Assembly (NCBI RefSeq): GCF_041240605.1 | Contig: NZ_CP162487.1 | Coordinates: 4,781,001 to 4,845,000, forward strand | DNA: 64,000 bases | Direction of reading: 5' to 3' | Source: Xanthomonas sp. DAR 80977 | GTDB taxonomy: Bacteria > Pseudomonadota > Gammaproteobacteria > Xanthomonadales > Xanthomonadaceae | Part shown: in pieces, positions 1 to 8,065 of the stretch | Position numbering within the stretch: position 1 is the stretch's first letter | Layout: each line of letters begins with the position of its first letter | The notes under the pieces: model-generated | Seen by the model: only the letters and a program-made list of their open reading frames with translations | Database searches by the model: none | What the model was told of the DNA's origin: nothing | Program-made: the position numbers and the translations under genes

Positions 1-1
1 G

Positions 2-394
2 CTCGCCAGCACCTCGCGGCGGACCCCGCCGGCGGTGGCCCATGCGCTGCGCCAGGCGTTCGCCGGCGTGCCGGGCGTGGTCTGGTGCGGCGATGCCGAC
101 GGCCCCAATCCCTACGCCGGCCTGCTCGGCTGGGCCGAACGCATCGTGTGCACGCCCGATTCGGTGAACCTGCTGTCGGAAGCCTGCGCGACGCGGGTGC
201 CGGTGGCCGTGGCGATGCCGGCGTCGGCGCGCGGCCGCGCGCGCGGCTTCCACGCGGCGCTGCACGCACGCGGCCGCCTCGGCGATGTCCCGGCCGTGCA
301 TGGCGCCGCCAGCGACGGGATCGCGCCGCTGCGCGAAACCGCACGCATCGCCGCGCGCATCCGCGAGCGCCTGCAGTTGGACGCCATCGACTGA
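2..394 (+). CDS. ELM1/GtrOC1-family protein, C-terminal part (5' truncated by window)
   Basis: The reading frame is open from the first bases, so only the last 130 or so residues are present. They contain a SRRTP motif, then a GDADGPNPYAGLLGWAER segment and a TPDSVNLLSEAC segment. These resemble the C-terminal half of the ELM1/GtrOC1 (DUF1022) family, which has a GT-B-like fold and is often called a putative nucleoside-diphosphate-sugar epimerase or fission ELM1 family protein. The biochemical activity of bacterial members is unproven. A GTG at position 35 is in frame, but motif-bearing residues lie upstream of it, so it is not the start. The gene ends with TGA, about 100 bases before the convergent S53 peptidase gene. 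Confidence 0.7.
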   Translation, partial: LASTSRRTPPAVAHALRQAFAGVPGVVWCGDADGPNPYAGLLGWAERIVCTPDSVNLLSEACATRVPVAVAMPASARGRARGFHAALHARGRLGDVPAVHGAASDGIAPLRETARIAARIRERLQLDAID

Positions 395-493
395 GGCGAT
401 GCGGCCTGCAGGCCACGCGTGCGCGAACGCCGCGGGGCGGCAGGCGTGCCGGTCATGGCGCGCCTGCCGCCCCGTGATCGCGTTGCGCCCGGG

Positions 494-2380
494 TCAGGGA
501 TTGCTGGGCGAGCGCGGCACGCCGGCCGGCGCGGCATCCAATGCGCCGATCAGCGCGCGCACCACCGGCGTGCCCAGGCCGACCGTGTAGTTGTACTTGC
601 CCTTGAGCGGCACATTGTTGTCGACCACGCCGTTGTAGCCGGGGATATCGCGATGGAAGGCCTGCGGGTAGTTCGCCGCCAGCCGGTACAGGTAATCGTT
701 GAGATTGCCCTGGCGCCCCTGCTTCTCCACCAGCAGCGCAGCCACGCCCGCGAACTCGGGCGCGGCGACGCTGGTGCCGATCGTCGAATAGAACCCGCCC
801 TGGTAGACCGACAGCACCGAACTTGCGTACGGCGCCCTGCCTTGCCGGCACGGCTGCTTTGCGGTGTCGGGGCAGCCGCCGACCAGCATGCCGACATCGG
901 GCAATGCACGCATCGACTGGCGGGTGCCGCCCAGCGCGCGCAGCTGATAGGCCGGACGCTGGAACAAAGTGCTCACCCCGCCGCCGGCGCCCCAATAGCC
1001 ACCGGCCAGCAGCGCGCCCACGCCGTAGTAGTCCGCGGTCAGCAGCGGATCGGCATAGGCGCTTTCGGTGCGGTAGCTGGAATCCAGCGAGCCCTTCTGG
1101 TAGTTGGTGGCCAGGTTGCCGCCGCCGACCGCGGTCACATAGGCATCGGCCGCCGGATGCTCGACGCCGGCAACGAAGTGGCCGTCCTTGCCGTCGACCG
1201 CATAGTGCGTATCCGCGCACGCCACCCCGGCATTGTCGCCGCTGGAGGCGATGAAGCTGATGCCTTGCGCGTTGCCCTGCTTGAAGATCGCATCCATCGT
1301 ATGGAAACTGGCGGTGAAGTCGCGACCATCGTTGTACGCCTTGGTGTAGTACAGCTCGCAACCGCCGAACGAGGAGCTGACCACATCCGCCTCGTTGTCC
1401 TGCACGATCTGCCGGTAGCCGGCGATGAGCGATGCATCGGACAGGTCGGGGATCACGTACAGCAGGACATGCGCGCCCGGTGCGCCGGCCAGCGCCATCT
1501 CCACGTCCAGCGCCGCCTCGCCACCCGCGCCGCCCTCGTCGTTGACGCCCGGCTTGGCGCCGGCCACATAGCGGCGCGCGTACAGTTTCGGATTGGCATG
1601 GCCGGCGGCGTAGCGGCTGAAATTCTCTTCGTTGAACAGCGCATCGATGTCCGAATCCAGCACGTCGCTGGAGATCAGGATCGCGATGGTGGTGCCGGTC
1701 CCGTCGAGGCGGCGCTGCTGGCCGGGCGGGCCGATCATGCTCTGGTAGGACGGATAGCCGTAGGCCTGCTTGAGATCGTTGTACGCATAGACGCCGTCGC
1801 GGCCATTGCGGTTGGCCGGATCGAGCTGCCGCAGCCGCTGCGAATGCACATGGCGCATCGGCAATCCGCCGGTCAGGCCGGTGACCACCGCGCCGCTGTC
1901 GCGCAGCGCCGCCGGCAGCTGCAACGTGCCGGTGGCGGCGAGCCTGGCCTGCCCGCCCTCGGGCAGGTCCACCGCCAACGGCGCGGAGAACAGGCGCTCC
2001 ACGTTGTCGGCGCTGGCGCTCACGTGCAGCGTCGCGCCCTGCTGCGCCACCGACATGTGCGCGGCCTGCAAGGCCGAGCGCACGCGTTCGACCTGGGCCG
2101 GCAACGGCGCGAAGCGGCTGTCGAACTCGGCGCGCGACAGCCAGTGATGGTAGTGCGGCGACACCGGATCCTGGATATCCGCCAGCAACGCGTCCAGGCC
2201 GGCTTCGTCGCGCAACGGCAGGTGCACGTCGAAGGTGACGGGTGCGGCGCGCAAGGTGGCGGACATGGCGGCAAGCCTGGCATCGGTGGCGTCCTGCGCG
2301 GCATGGGCACTGCCGAACACGAGCATGCCCCCGGACAACACGGCGGCCAGCAACGGGCGGCGGCGAATACGATCGATCAT
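494..2380 (-). CDS. Secreted S53 (sedolisin/xanthomonalisin-type) serine-carboxyl peptidase
   Basis: This 628-residue preproenzyme has a signal peptide (residues 1-28, ending SAHA), a pro-kumamolisin activation domain (about 30-190, with PVSPHYHHWLSRAEF) and a peptidase domain to the C terminus. Motifs fit the family triad and oxyanion Asp: Glu288 and Asp292 in GGEAALDVEMA, Asp382 in SSGD, and Ser537 in IGTSVAAPEFAG. S53 enzymes are acid-active, pepstatin-insensitive endopeptidases, so this is probably an exported protein-degrading enzyme. The ATG at 2380 was chosen because GGAGAGAGA precedes it and a signal peptide follows; the frame stays open upstream but codes for implausible Cys-rich sequence. 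The next gene upstream is divergent. Confidence 0.92.
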   Translation of the reverse strand: MIDRIRRRPLLAAVLSGGMLVFGSAHAAQDATDARLAAMSATLRAAPVTFDVHLPLRDEAGLDALLADIQDPVSPHYHHWLSRAEFDSRFAPLPAQVERVRSALQAAHMSVAQQGATLHVSASADNVERLFSAPLAVDLPEGGQARLAATGTLQLPAALRDSGAVVTGLTGGLPMRHVHSQRLRQLDPANRNGRDGVYAYNDLKQAYGYPSYQSMIGPPGQQRRLDGTGTTIAILISSDVLDSDIDALFNEENFSRYAAGHANPKLYARRYVAGAKPGVNDEGGAGGEAALDVEMALAGAPGAHVLLYVIPDLSDASLIAGYRQIVQDNEADVVSSSFGGCELYYTKAYNDGRDFTASFHTMDAIFKQGNAQGISFIASSGDNAGVACADTHYAVDGKDGHFVAGVEHPAADAYVTAVGGGNLATNYQKGSLDSSYRTESAYADPLLTADYYGVGALLAGGYWGAGGGVSTLFQRPAYQLRALGGTRQSMRALPDVGMLVGGCPDTAKQPCRQGRAPYASSVLSVYQGGFYSTIGTSVAAPEFAGVAALLVEKQGRQGNLNDYLYRLAANYPQAFHRDIPGYNGVVDNNVPLKGKYNYTVGLGTPVVRALIGALDAAPAGVPRSPSNP

Positions 2381-3107
2381 GGCGTCTCTCTCTCCGTGGT
2401 GGAACGATCTGGCGCCACCTGCACAGCAAGCGCAGGCGGCGTTGCATGGGCAAGAAAAACGCGCAGCGGCCACTGCGCGCCAACAGGAACAGGAACTTGC
2501 GATCAACTACCGCACCTGGACGGCCACAGCGGGCGCGCGCAAGCGCAATGAAGGCTCCCCTCCGCGCGCGCACCCCATCCGGGTGTTCACCGGACAGGCC
2601 GGCGGCGACGCCGTGCGGTCATCGGATCCATGTTTCGGCAACGTCATGAGCGCAGACCCGGCGGCGAAGAGCGCGGCAATCATTCATGAAGATCCGCGTC
2701 GAAACTTTGACGCCGCACCGCATTTTCGATCCTGCAAAGAAATGCATCGGCAATGTTTCATGGCCGCCGTTGAGGTCTACGTACATTGCTGAAAAATGTG
2801 CCGACGATGCGCGTTTTTCATCGGAAAACAGAGGCACCGAAAGATCCATTCTTGAACGGCCGACATTCCTGTTTTGCGTCCATTTACTTTCGCCGAAGCA
2901 CCCAGGCCCGCACCCGCGCGCCGCGATCGCCGCTACCCGCACGCAACAGGCATGCATGCGCCGCAGGCCGCACCGGACCGGCCGATGCCGGCTCGGCACT
3001 GTGTCGCCTGTGTCGGCATTGCATGACAACCGCAACACGCATGACCCGATTCTGAAATCTCGCTGTCGCATCTTCGCGGGACCTTCTTCGTAGCGGATCC
3101 CCCACGC
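2381..3107. other. Intergenic region between divergent peptidase and TonB receptor genes
   Basis: About 730 bases with no convincing gene. The middle (about 2680-2900) is clearly more AT-rich than the flanking coding DNA and presumably holds the divergent promoters. I see no clean palindrome or strong -35/-10 pair that I could assign. Small frames here show no Shine-Dalgarno and no recognisable protein. Confidence 0.5.
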
Positions 3108-5408
3108 ATGCCTACCCATCACTTGCTGAGCGCGGCGATCCTCGCCGCGTTGCTGTCGTCGCCGCTGGCGGCGCACGCGGCGGACGCGCCGGTCGACGGC
3201 GCGGCGACCGACGCCCGCCAACTCGATACGGTCTCGGTGATCGGACAGGGCGAAACCCGCCAGGTGCAGCGCATCACCCGCCAGGACGTGCCGGTGCTGC
3301 CGCCGGGCACCAGCATCCAGAAGCTGCTCAACCGCATTCCCGGCGTCAACGTGCAGTCCAACGACGCGTTCGGCGCCAACGAGGAATCGCAGACGGTGAG
3401 CCTGCGCGGCTTCAACGGCACGCGCCTGGGCTATACGCTCGACGGCCTGCCGCTGGGCGACAACGCCTACGGCAACTACAACGGGCTGAACATCAGCCGC
3501 GCGCTGATCGCCGAGAACTTCGGCGGGGTGGAACTGGCCTCGGGCATCGGCAGCCTGGGCACCGCCTCCACCAGCAACCTCGGCGGCACCGTGCAGTATT
3601 TCTCGGACGATCCGTCCACCGAAACCGGCGTGCGCCTGTCGCAGACCGTGGGCTCGGACGCCAACCGCCGCACCTACCTGCGCCTGGACACCGGCGAGCA
3701 CAACGGCTTCTCCGCGTACCTGTCCGGCATCTACGCCAGCGCCGACATGTGGGCCAAGCCGGAATCGCCGACCCACACCGCGCAGTTCAACGGCAAGGGC
3801 GTGTACCAGTTCGACGGCGGCAAGATCACCGCCTTCGTCGACACCTCGCGCACCTCGCAGGCCGACTACGCCTACCTGTCCAAGAGCGGCCTGCACCGCG
3901 GCCTGGGCTGGGACTGGAACCTGTACGCGCCGGACTGGCAGCGCGCGCTGGCCGCGGCCTACTGCGCGCCGGCCACCCGCGACGCCAGCCGCTGCGGCTA
4001 CAGCGGCGGCGTGGACAACATCGACGACGCCTACTACCAGAGCCGCGCGCTGCGCAACGACGACCTGTATTACCTCGCGGGCGATTTCCAGCCCTCCGAC
4101 ACGGTGAGCGTGCACACCCAGGTCTACCACCACGAGAACGAAGGCCAGGGCCACTGGTGGTCGCCGGGCCAGGCCTCGAACCCGGGCACGCCGCAGGCGC
4201 TGCCGATCTCGATCCGCAGCACCAACTACACCATCAACCGCACCGGCGGCATCGCCTCGCTGGGCTGGGACCTTGGTCCGCACCACCTGGAAGCCGGCGT
4301 GTGGTACGAGCGCAACAAGCACCACGTGGAGCGCAACTTCTACTGGATCGACGGCCCGATCGACGACGACCTGTTCCTCAGCGGCCCGGACCGCCGGCTG
4401 TTCTCGCAGGACTACGTGATCACCACCAAGCAGGCCTACGTGCAGGGCACCTTCAAGCTGCTCGACGAGCGCCTGACCCTGGACATCGGCGCGAAGAGCC
4501 CGCACACCACGATGACCGCGCACGAGACGCCGGGGATCGCGGTGGAGTCGCCGGTCGCCAACGGCACGCTGAAGGCCAGCGAGGCGCTGCTGCCGCAGGC
4601 GGGCGTGAGCTATCGCTTGGCCGAAGGCCAGGAAGTGTTCGCCTCCTACGCCGAGAACATCGCCGCGTTCCAGGGTGGCGGCGCCGGCGGCCCGCTGCTG
4701 GTGACCCAGGCCTCGTTCGACGCCAGCGTCGGCGCGCTGGAGCCAGAGAAGTCGAAGACCTTCGAGGCCGGCTACCGCCTGGTGCGCGACCAGTTCGAGG
4801 CCTCGCTGGTCGGCTACGACGTCACCTTCGACAACCGCCTGCTCTCGCTCAACCCCTGCCCGAGCATCCAGCAGGGCACCACGCCGGCGTGCACCACGCG
4901 CTTCTTCAACGTCGGCTCGGTCAGCAGCCGCGGCGGCGAGCTGACCTTCATCTGGAAGCCGAGCGCGCACCTGCAGTGGTACAACTCGGCCTCGGTCAAC
5001 CGCTCCACCTACGACGACAACTACGTGCAGAACGGGGTGACCATCCCCACCGCCGGCAAGTACACGGTGGACACGCCCAAGCGCATGTTCACCAGCGAGA
5101 TCAGCTGGACCTACAACGGCTGGAACGCGAACCTGCGCGGCAAGTACACCGGCCAGCGCTACTACACCTACACCAACGACCAGGGCTTCGGCGGCTATAC
5201 CGCGTTCGACGCCGGCACCGGCTACGACTTCGGCGCGGTGTCGTTCCTGCAGGACCTGAAGCTGTCGCTCAACGTGACCAACCTCACCGACAAGCGCTAC
5301 GCCTCCAACCTCACCGCGTTCAGCAACAGCGATCCGAACGGGCGTTCGCTGGCCTTCCACGCCAGCGCGCCGCGGCAGGTGTTCCTGACCCTGGACGCGC
5401 GCTTCTGA
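3108..5408 (+). CDS. TonB-dependent outer-membrane receptor
   Basis: A 766-residue receptor with signal peptide (cleavage near AAHAAD, residue about 25), a TonB-box-like segment (LDTVSVIG, about 40-48), a plug domain (about 60-170, with IPGVNVQSNDAFG and SLRGFNGTRLGYTLDGLPLGDNAYGNY) and a long beta-barrel ending in Phe (LTLDARF). Such receptors import scarce ligands across the outer membrane using TonB-ExbBD energy. It has no N-terminal STN domain, so it is not expected to signal. The gene 41 bases downstream encodes a periplasmic glycerophosphodiester phosphodiesterase on the same strand, suggesting a phosphodiester or another substrate of that enzyme as ligand. That is inference; the ligand is unknown. 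Confidence 0.93.
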   Translation: MPTHHLLSAAILAALLSSPLAAHAADAPVDGAATDARQLDTVSVIGQGETRQVQRITRQDVPVLPPGTSIQKLLNRIPGVNVQSNDAFGANEESQTVSLRGFNGTRLGYTLDGLPLGDNAYGNYNGLNISRALIAENFGGVELASGIGSLGTASTSNLGGTVQYFSDDPSTETGVRLSQTVGSDANRRTYLRLDTGEHNGFSAYLSGIYASADMWAKPESPTHTAQFNGKGVYQFDGGKITAFVDTSRTSQADYAYLSKSGLHRGLGWDWNLYAPDWQRALAAAYCAPATRDASRCGYSGGVDNIDDAYYQSRALRNDDLYYLAGDFQPSDTVSVHTQVYHHENEGQGHWWSPGQASNPGTPQALPISIRSTNYTINRTGGIASLGWDLGPHHLEAGVWYERNKHHVERNFYWIDGPIDDDLFLSGPDRRLFSQDYVITTKQAYVQGTFKLLDERLTLDIGAKSPHTTMTAHETPGIAVESPVANGTLKASEALLPQAGVSYRLAEGQEVFASYAENIAAFQGGGAGGPLLVTQASFDASVGALEPEKSKTFEAGYRLVRDQFEASLVGYDVTFDNRLLSLNPCPSIQQGTTPACTTRFFNVGSVSSRGGELTFIWKPSAHLQWYNSASVNRSTYDDNYVQNGVTIPTAGKYTVDTPKRMFTSEISWTYNGWNANLRGKYTGQRYYTYTNDQGFGGYTAFDAGTGYDFGAVSFLQDLKLSLNVTNLTDKRYASNLTAFSNSDPNGRSLAFHASAPRQVFLTLDARF

Positions 5409-5449
5409 ACGCGCGCATCCTGCCCCCACCTTGCCGCGGAGCGCATGCG

Positions 5450-6559
5450 ATGATGAAGCCGATGGTCTGGCTATTGGGATGTTCGATGGCGCTGTCGTCG
5501 CTGACCGCCGCGGCCGAGGCCGCGGCACCGGGTACGGGCAAACCGCTGGTGATCGGCCACCGCGGCGCCAGCGCGCTGCGCCCCGAGCACACGCTGGCGT
5601 CGTATGCCAAGGCCATCGCCGACGGCGCCGACTACATCGAGCCGGACCTGGTGTCGAGCAAGGACGGCGCATTGCTGGCGCGCCACGAGAACGAGATCGG
5701 CGCCACCACCGACGTGGCCGCGCATCCGGAATTCGCCGCGCGCAAGACGGTCAAGCAGATCGACGGGCAGCGCGTGGAGGGGTGGTTCACCGAGGACTTC
5801 ACCCTGGCCGAGCTGAAGACGCTGCGCGCGCGCGAGCGCCTGCCGCAACTGCGCGGCACCGCCTTCGACGGCCAGTTCCAGTTGCTCACCTTCGACGAGA
5901 TCATCGATTTCGCCGCGGCCGAGTCGGCCACGCGCGGGCGCCCGATCGGGCTGATCCCGGAGATCAAGCACGGCACCTATTTCCAGTCGCTGGGCCTGGC
6001 GATGGAGGACAAGCTGCTGGCCACGCTGGACGCGCATGCGTACACGCGCAGCGCGCCGGTGGTGGTGCAGTCGTTCGAGATCGGCAACCTGGAGTATCTG
6101 CACCGCAAGCTCGGCGACACCCATCCGAACGTGCGCCTGGTGCAGTTGCTGGGCGATCCGAAGGAGCGCCCCGGCGACCAGCTGCGCGATGGCCCCACGT
6201 ATGCGCAGATGGGCAGCGCGCAGGGCCTGCGCGCCATCGCCAGGTACGCGCAACTGGTCAGCCCCGGCCTGCGCGCCATCGTCCCGGTCGGCGCCGACGG
6301 CGCACTGGCCGCACCGACCTCCTTCGTCGCCGATGCGCACGCGGCCGGACTGCTGGTGGTGCCGTACACGTTCCGCCCGGAGAATTACTTCCTGCCCAAG
6401 GCCTTGCAGGACGCGCACGGCCCGGCGGCGGTGAATGCCACCGGCAGCCTCGCCGAGATGCGCGCGTTCCTGGCCGCGGGCGTGGACGGCTTCTTCACCG
6501 ACGACCCGGCGGTGGGGCGTGCCGCGGTGGATGGGACAGCGGTTCCGCGGGACCGTTAG
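5450..6559 (+). CDS. Periplasmic glycerophosphodiester phosphodiesterase
   Basis: A 369-residue protein starting MMKPMVWLLG with a signal peptide (to about residue 25) and a full GDPD barrel. The family's metal/substrate motifs are visible: His37-Arg38 in IGHRGAS, Glu46 in RPEHT, the IEPDLV pair, and RHEN as the second-His region. It resembles the periplasmic GlpQ branch, which hydrolyses glycerophosphodiesters to glycerol 3-phosphate and an alcohol. ATG at 5450 follows GCGGAG; an ATG at 5453 is equally possible. The frame is open far upstream only because it shadows the receptor gene. It probably forms an operon with the TonB receptor 41 bases upstream. Two palindromic repeats follow the gene. 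Confidence 0.92.
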   Translation: MMKPMVWLLGCSMALSSLTAAAEAAAPGTGKPLVIGHRGASALRPEHTLASYAKAIADGADYIEPDLVSSKDGALLARHENEIGATTDVAAHPEFAARKTVKQIDGQRVEGWFTEDFTLAELKTLRARERLPQLRGTAFDGQFQLLTFDEIIDFAAAESATRGRPIGLIPEIKHGTYFQSLGLAMEDKLLATLDAHAYTRSAPVVVQSFEIGNLEYLHRKLGDTHPNVRLVQLLGDPKERPGDQLRDGPTYAQMGSAQGLRAIARYAQLVSPGLRAIVPVGADGALAAPTSFVADAHAAGLLVVPYTFRPENYFLPKALQDAHGPAAVNATGSLAEMRAFLAAGVDGFFTDDPAVGRAAVDGTAVPRDR

Positions 6560-6588
6560 GCGTTCTCCGGGGCTACCCACCAATAGTT

Positions 6589-6654
6589 GCGGGAGCGACT
6601 TCAGTCGCGACAGGCTTTCCTGGTAGAGCCCGTCGCGACTGAAGTCGCTCCCAC
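6589..6654. repeat. Intergenic palindromic repeat (family A, inverted pair)
   Basis: A copy of GGGAGCGACTTCAGTCGCGAC and its reverse complement face each other around a short spacer, forming a large hairpin. It lies just after the phosphodiesterase stop codon. It is the CGACTTCAGTCG variant of the repeat found throughout this window, and the paired changes keep the stem intact. Confidence 0.9.
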
Positions 6655-6675
6655 AAAAAGCGGCATCGGCCTCTC

Positions 6676-6750
6676 CTGTAGGAGCGGCTTCAGCCGCGAC
6701 CGGGGCCTTCCCCGGTAACGCCCGGTCGCGGCTGAAGCCGCTCCTACAGG
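6676..6750. repeat. Intergenic palindromic repeat (family A, inverted pair)
   Basis: CTGTAGGAGCGGCTTCAGCC and its complement are arranged head to head around a GC-rich spacer, making an almost perfect 75-base palindrome. It is only 21 bases from the previous palindrome. The tandem pair may shape mRNA ends between the phosphodiesterase and transporter genes. Confidence 0.92.
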
Positions 6751-6803
6751 GAGCGCAAGCGGTGCGTCGGCAGGCGGCGCTGGCCGCCACGCCACGGCAC
6801 CGC

Positions 6804-6809
6804 GATAAT
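6804..6809 (+). promoter_or_regulatory. Putative -10 element (GATAAT) of the VUT transporter gene
   Basis: GATAAT in the context CGCGATAATGCGCGG. The same CGCGATAAT string occurs about 30 bases before the acetyl-CoA hydrolase start, and TAAGATGCGCGG occurs 30 bases before prmA. This recurrence suggests a -10 box. If true, the ATG at 6808 lies in the promoter and translation starts downstream at GTG 6844. No good -35 is visible. Confidence 0.35.
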
Positions 6810-6843
6810 GCGCGGCCTCGCCCCGCCTGCAGCACCGACCTCC

Positions 6844-7440
6844 GTGCATCCGCCTTCCCCCTCATCGCCCCCCACGTTCGCCGCGCTGACCCCGCGCGCG
6901 CTGTTGCTGGCGGTGCTGGCGATGGGCGCGGTGGTGTTGCTGTCGAACGTGCTGGTGCAGTTCCCGATCAACGACTGGCTGACCTGGGGCGCCTTCAGCT
7001 ATCCGCTGGCGTTCCTGGTCAGCAACCTGATCAATCGCCGCTTCGGCCCGCGTGCGGCGCGGCGCGTGGCCTGGTGCGGCTTCGCGCTGGCGGTGCTGCT
7101 GTCGATCTGGATCGCCACGCCGCGCATCGCCGCCGCCTCGTGCCTGGCGTTCATCGCCGCGCAATTGCTCGACATCACGGTGTTCGACCGCCTGCGCCGC
7201 GGCCGCTGGTGGCGTGCGCCGATCGTCGCCACCACCTGCAGCGCGACGCTGGACACGACGATCTTCTGGTCGATCGCCTTCGCCGGGTCGGCGCTGCCAT
7301 GGGTCAGCTGGGCCGCCGGCGACCTGGCGGTGAAGCTGGGCATCGGCGTGTTCCTGCTGGCGCCGTTCCGCGCGCTGCTGTGGCGGACCGCGCCGCCGGC
7401 CGCCGCCGATGCATCGGCCACGCGCGCACCGCAGCGTTAG
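6844..7440 (+). CDS. VUT family / queuosine precursor transporter (YhhQ-like)
   Basis: An integral membrane protein of 198 residues with about six hydrophobic helices. The hallmarks of the VUT/YhhQ family (COG1738) are present: VLVQFPINDWLTWGAFSYPL, FLVSNLINRRFGPRAARRV, and SAQ/AAQLLDITVFDRLR followed by a TLDTTIFWSIAFAG helix. Characterised members take up the queuosine precursors preQ0/preQ1 for tRNA modification. The start is uncertain: ATG 6808 overlaps a likely -10 box, so GTG 6844 is preferred. The gene stands alone, with palindromic repeats upstream and a small membrane protein gene 300 bases downstream. Confidence 0.85.
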   Translation: MHPPSPSSPPTFAALTPRALLLAVLAMGAVVLLSNVLVQFPINDWLTWGAFSYPLAFLVSNLINRRFGPRAARRVAWCGFALAVLLSIWIATPRIAAASCLAFIAAQLLDITVFDRLRRGRWWRAPIVATTCSATLDTTIFWSIAFAGSALPWVSWAAGDLAVKLGIGVFLLAPFRALLWRTAPPAAADASATRAPQR

Positions 7441-7747
7441 GGCGAACCGCGATCCGCTTGGCGGCCGCCATGGAAACAGGCACCCCCGGCGTTTGCGCAA
7501 CGTCCCGGCCTGGCAACGCGCAGCCACGCAAGCGCCAATGCACCGACCCGGCGGCACTCGCCACGCCAGGCCGACTTCGGCAACATCGTCGCCGAGCCCG
7601 TGCGACGGATCGAACAACACTGCTACGTGCGGTCGCGCACATGACTCGGACCCAAAACACGCCTCGAATTCTTCCCCGCGACGCATCGACGGCGCCGCGA
7701 CTCGGACGCGAATCGGCCACCTCAAAAACGAAAGGAAGCGAAGACAG
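7441..7747. other. Intergenic region upstream of small membrane protein
   Basis: About 300 bases without a supported gene. The last 60 bases are relatively A-rich and carry the AAGGAAGCG ribosome-binding site of the next gene. I see no repeat, terminator or palindrome of note. Confidence 0.5.
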
Positions 7748-7975
7748 ATGACATCGAACTACAGCCGCATGCTCCGCGATCCACTGCTTCTTCCGTTATT
7801 GCTCGCCTCGCTTTTGAATGCGCTTTCCGCAGACGTTCTTTGGCAGAAGATTGCGGCCACATGCGACCTCGGCCCCGGCTGGCCGGAATTGCTGCAAGGA
7901 CTCTCCGGCTTTCTTTTGCTTGTCCTCATGCTCATCAGGGCGCTTTGGCTCAAAAAGCGAATCAACCCCAGATGA
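7748..7975 (+). CDS. Small hypothetical membrane protein (75 aa)
   Basis: ATG at 7748 is preceded by a good ribosome-binding site (AAAGGAAGCG, about 8 bases upstream). The 75-residue product has two hydrophobic stretches, LLLPLLLASLLNALS (about 13-28) and LLQGLSGFLLLVLMLIRALW (about 47-66), and ends in a basic LKKRINPR tail, so a two-helix inner-membrane protein is likely. I do not recognise a family. The frame is open upstream without a better start. Base composition is more AT-rich than the flanks. The next gene, glnE, is convergent. Confidence 0.65.
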   Translation: MTSNYSRMLRDPLLLPLLLASLLNALSADVLWQKIAATCDLGPGWPELLQGLSGFLLLVLMLIRALWLKKRINPR

Positions 7976-8065
7976 CCGGCACGCCCCATGTTCGCCTCAG
8001 GGGCCTGCCATCCACGTCCGAGCAGGCCGGGTCGGATCCGGCGGACCGTCGGCTGGCCCGCCGTG

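Noticed and set aside
419..2551. Long plus-strand frame (about 710 codons) opposite the S53 peptidase
   Set aside because: It is antisense to a gene with intact catalytic motifs and shows only high-GC, Arg/Ala-rich shadow sequence with no family match.
3000..3070. Possible Pho box (two TGAC motifs) before the first TonB receptor
   Set aside because: The TGAC motifs are 18 bases apart rather than the 11-base spacing of Pho boxes, and flanking bases do not match.
2619..5672. Minus-strand frame of over 1000 codons covering the first TonB receptor
   Set aside because: Shadow of the receptor gene; the translation is Val/Arg/Ala-rich with no domain, and it runs across a non-coding region.
3749..6559. 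One continuous frame joining receptor-region sequence to the phosphodiesterase
   Set aside because: The first half is a frame-shifted shadow of the receptor; only the part from ATG 5450 onward, with signal peptide and GDPD motifs, is real.
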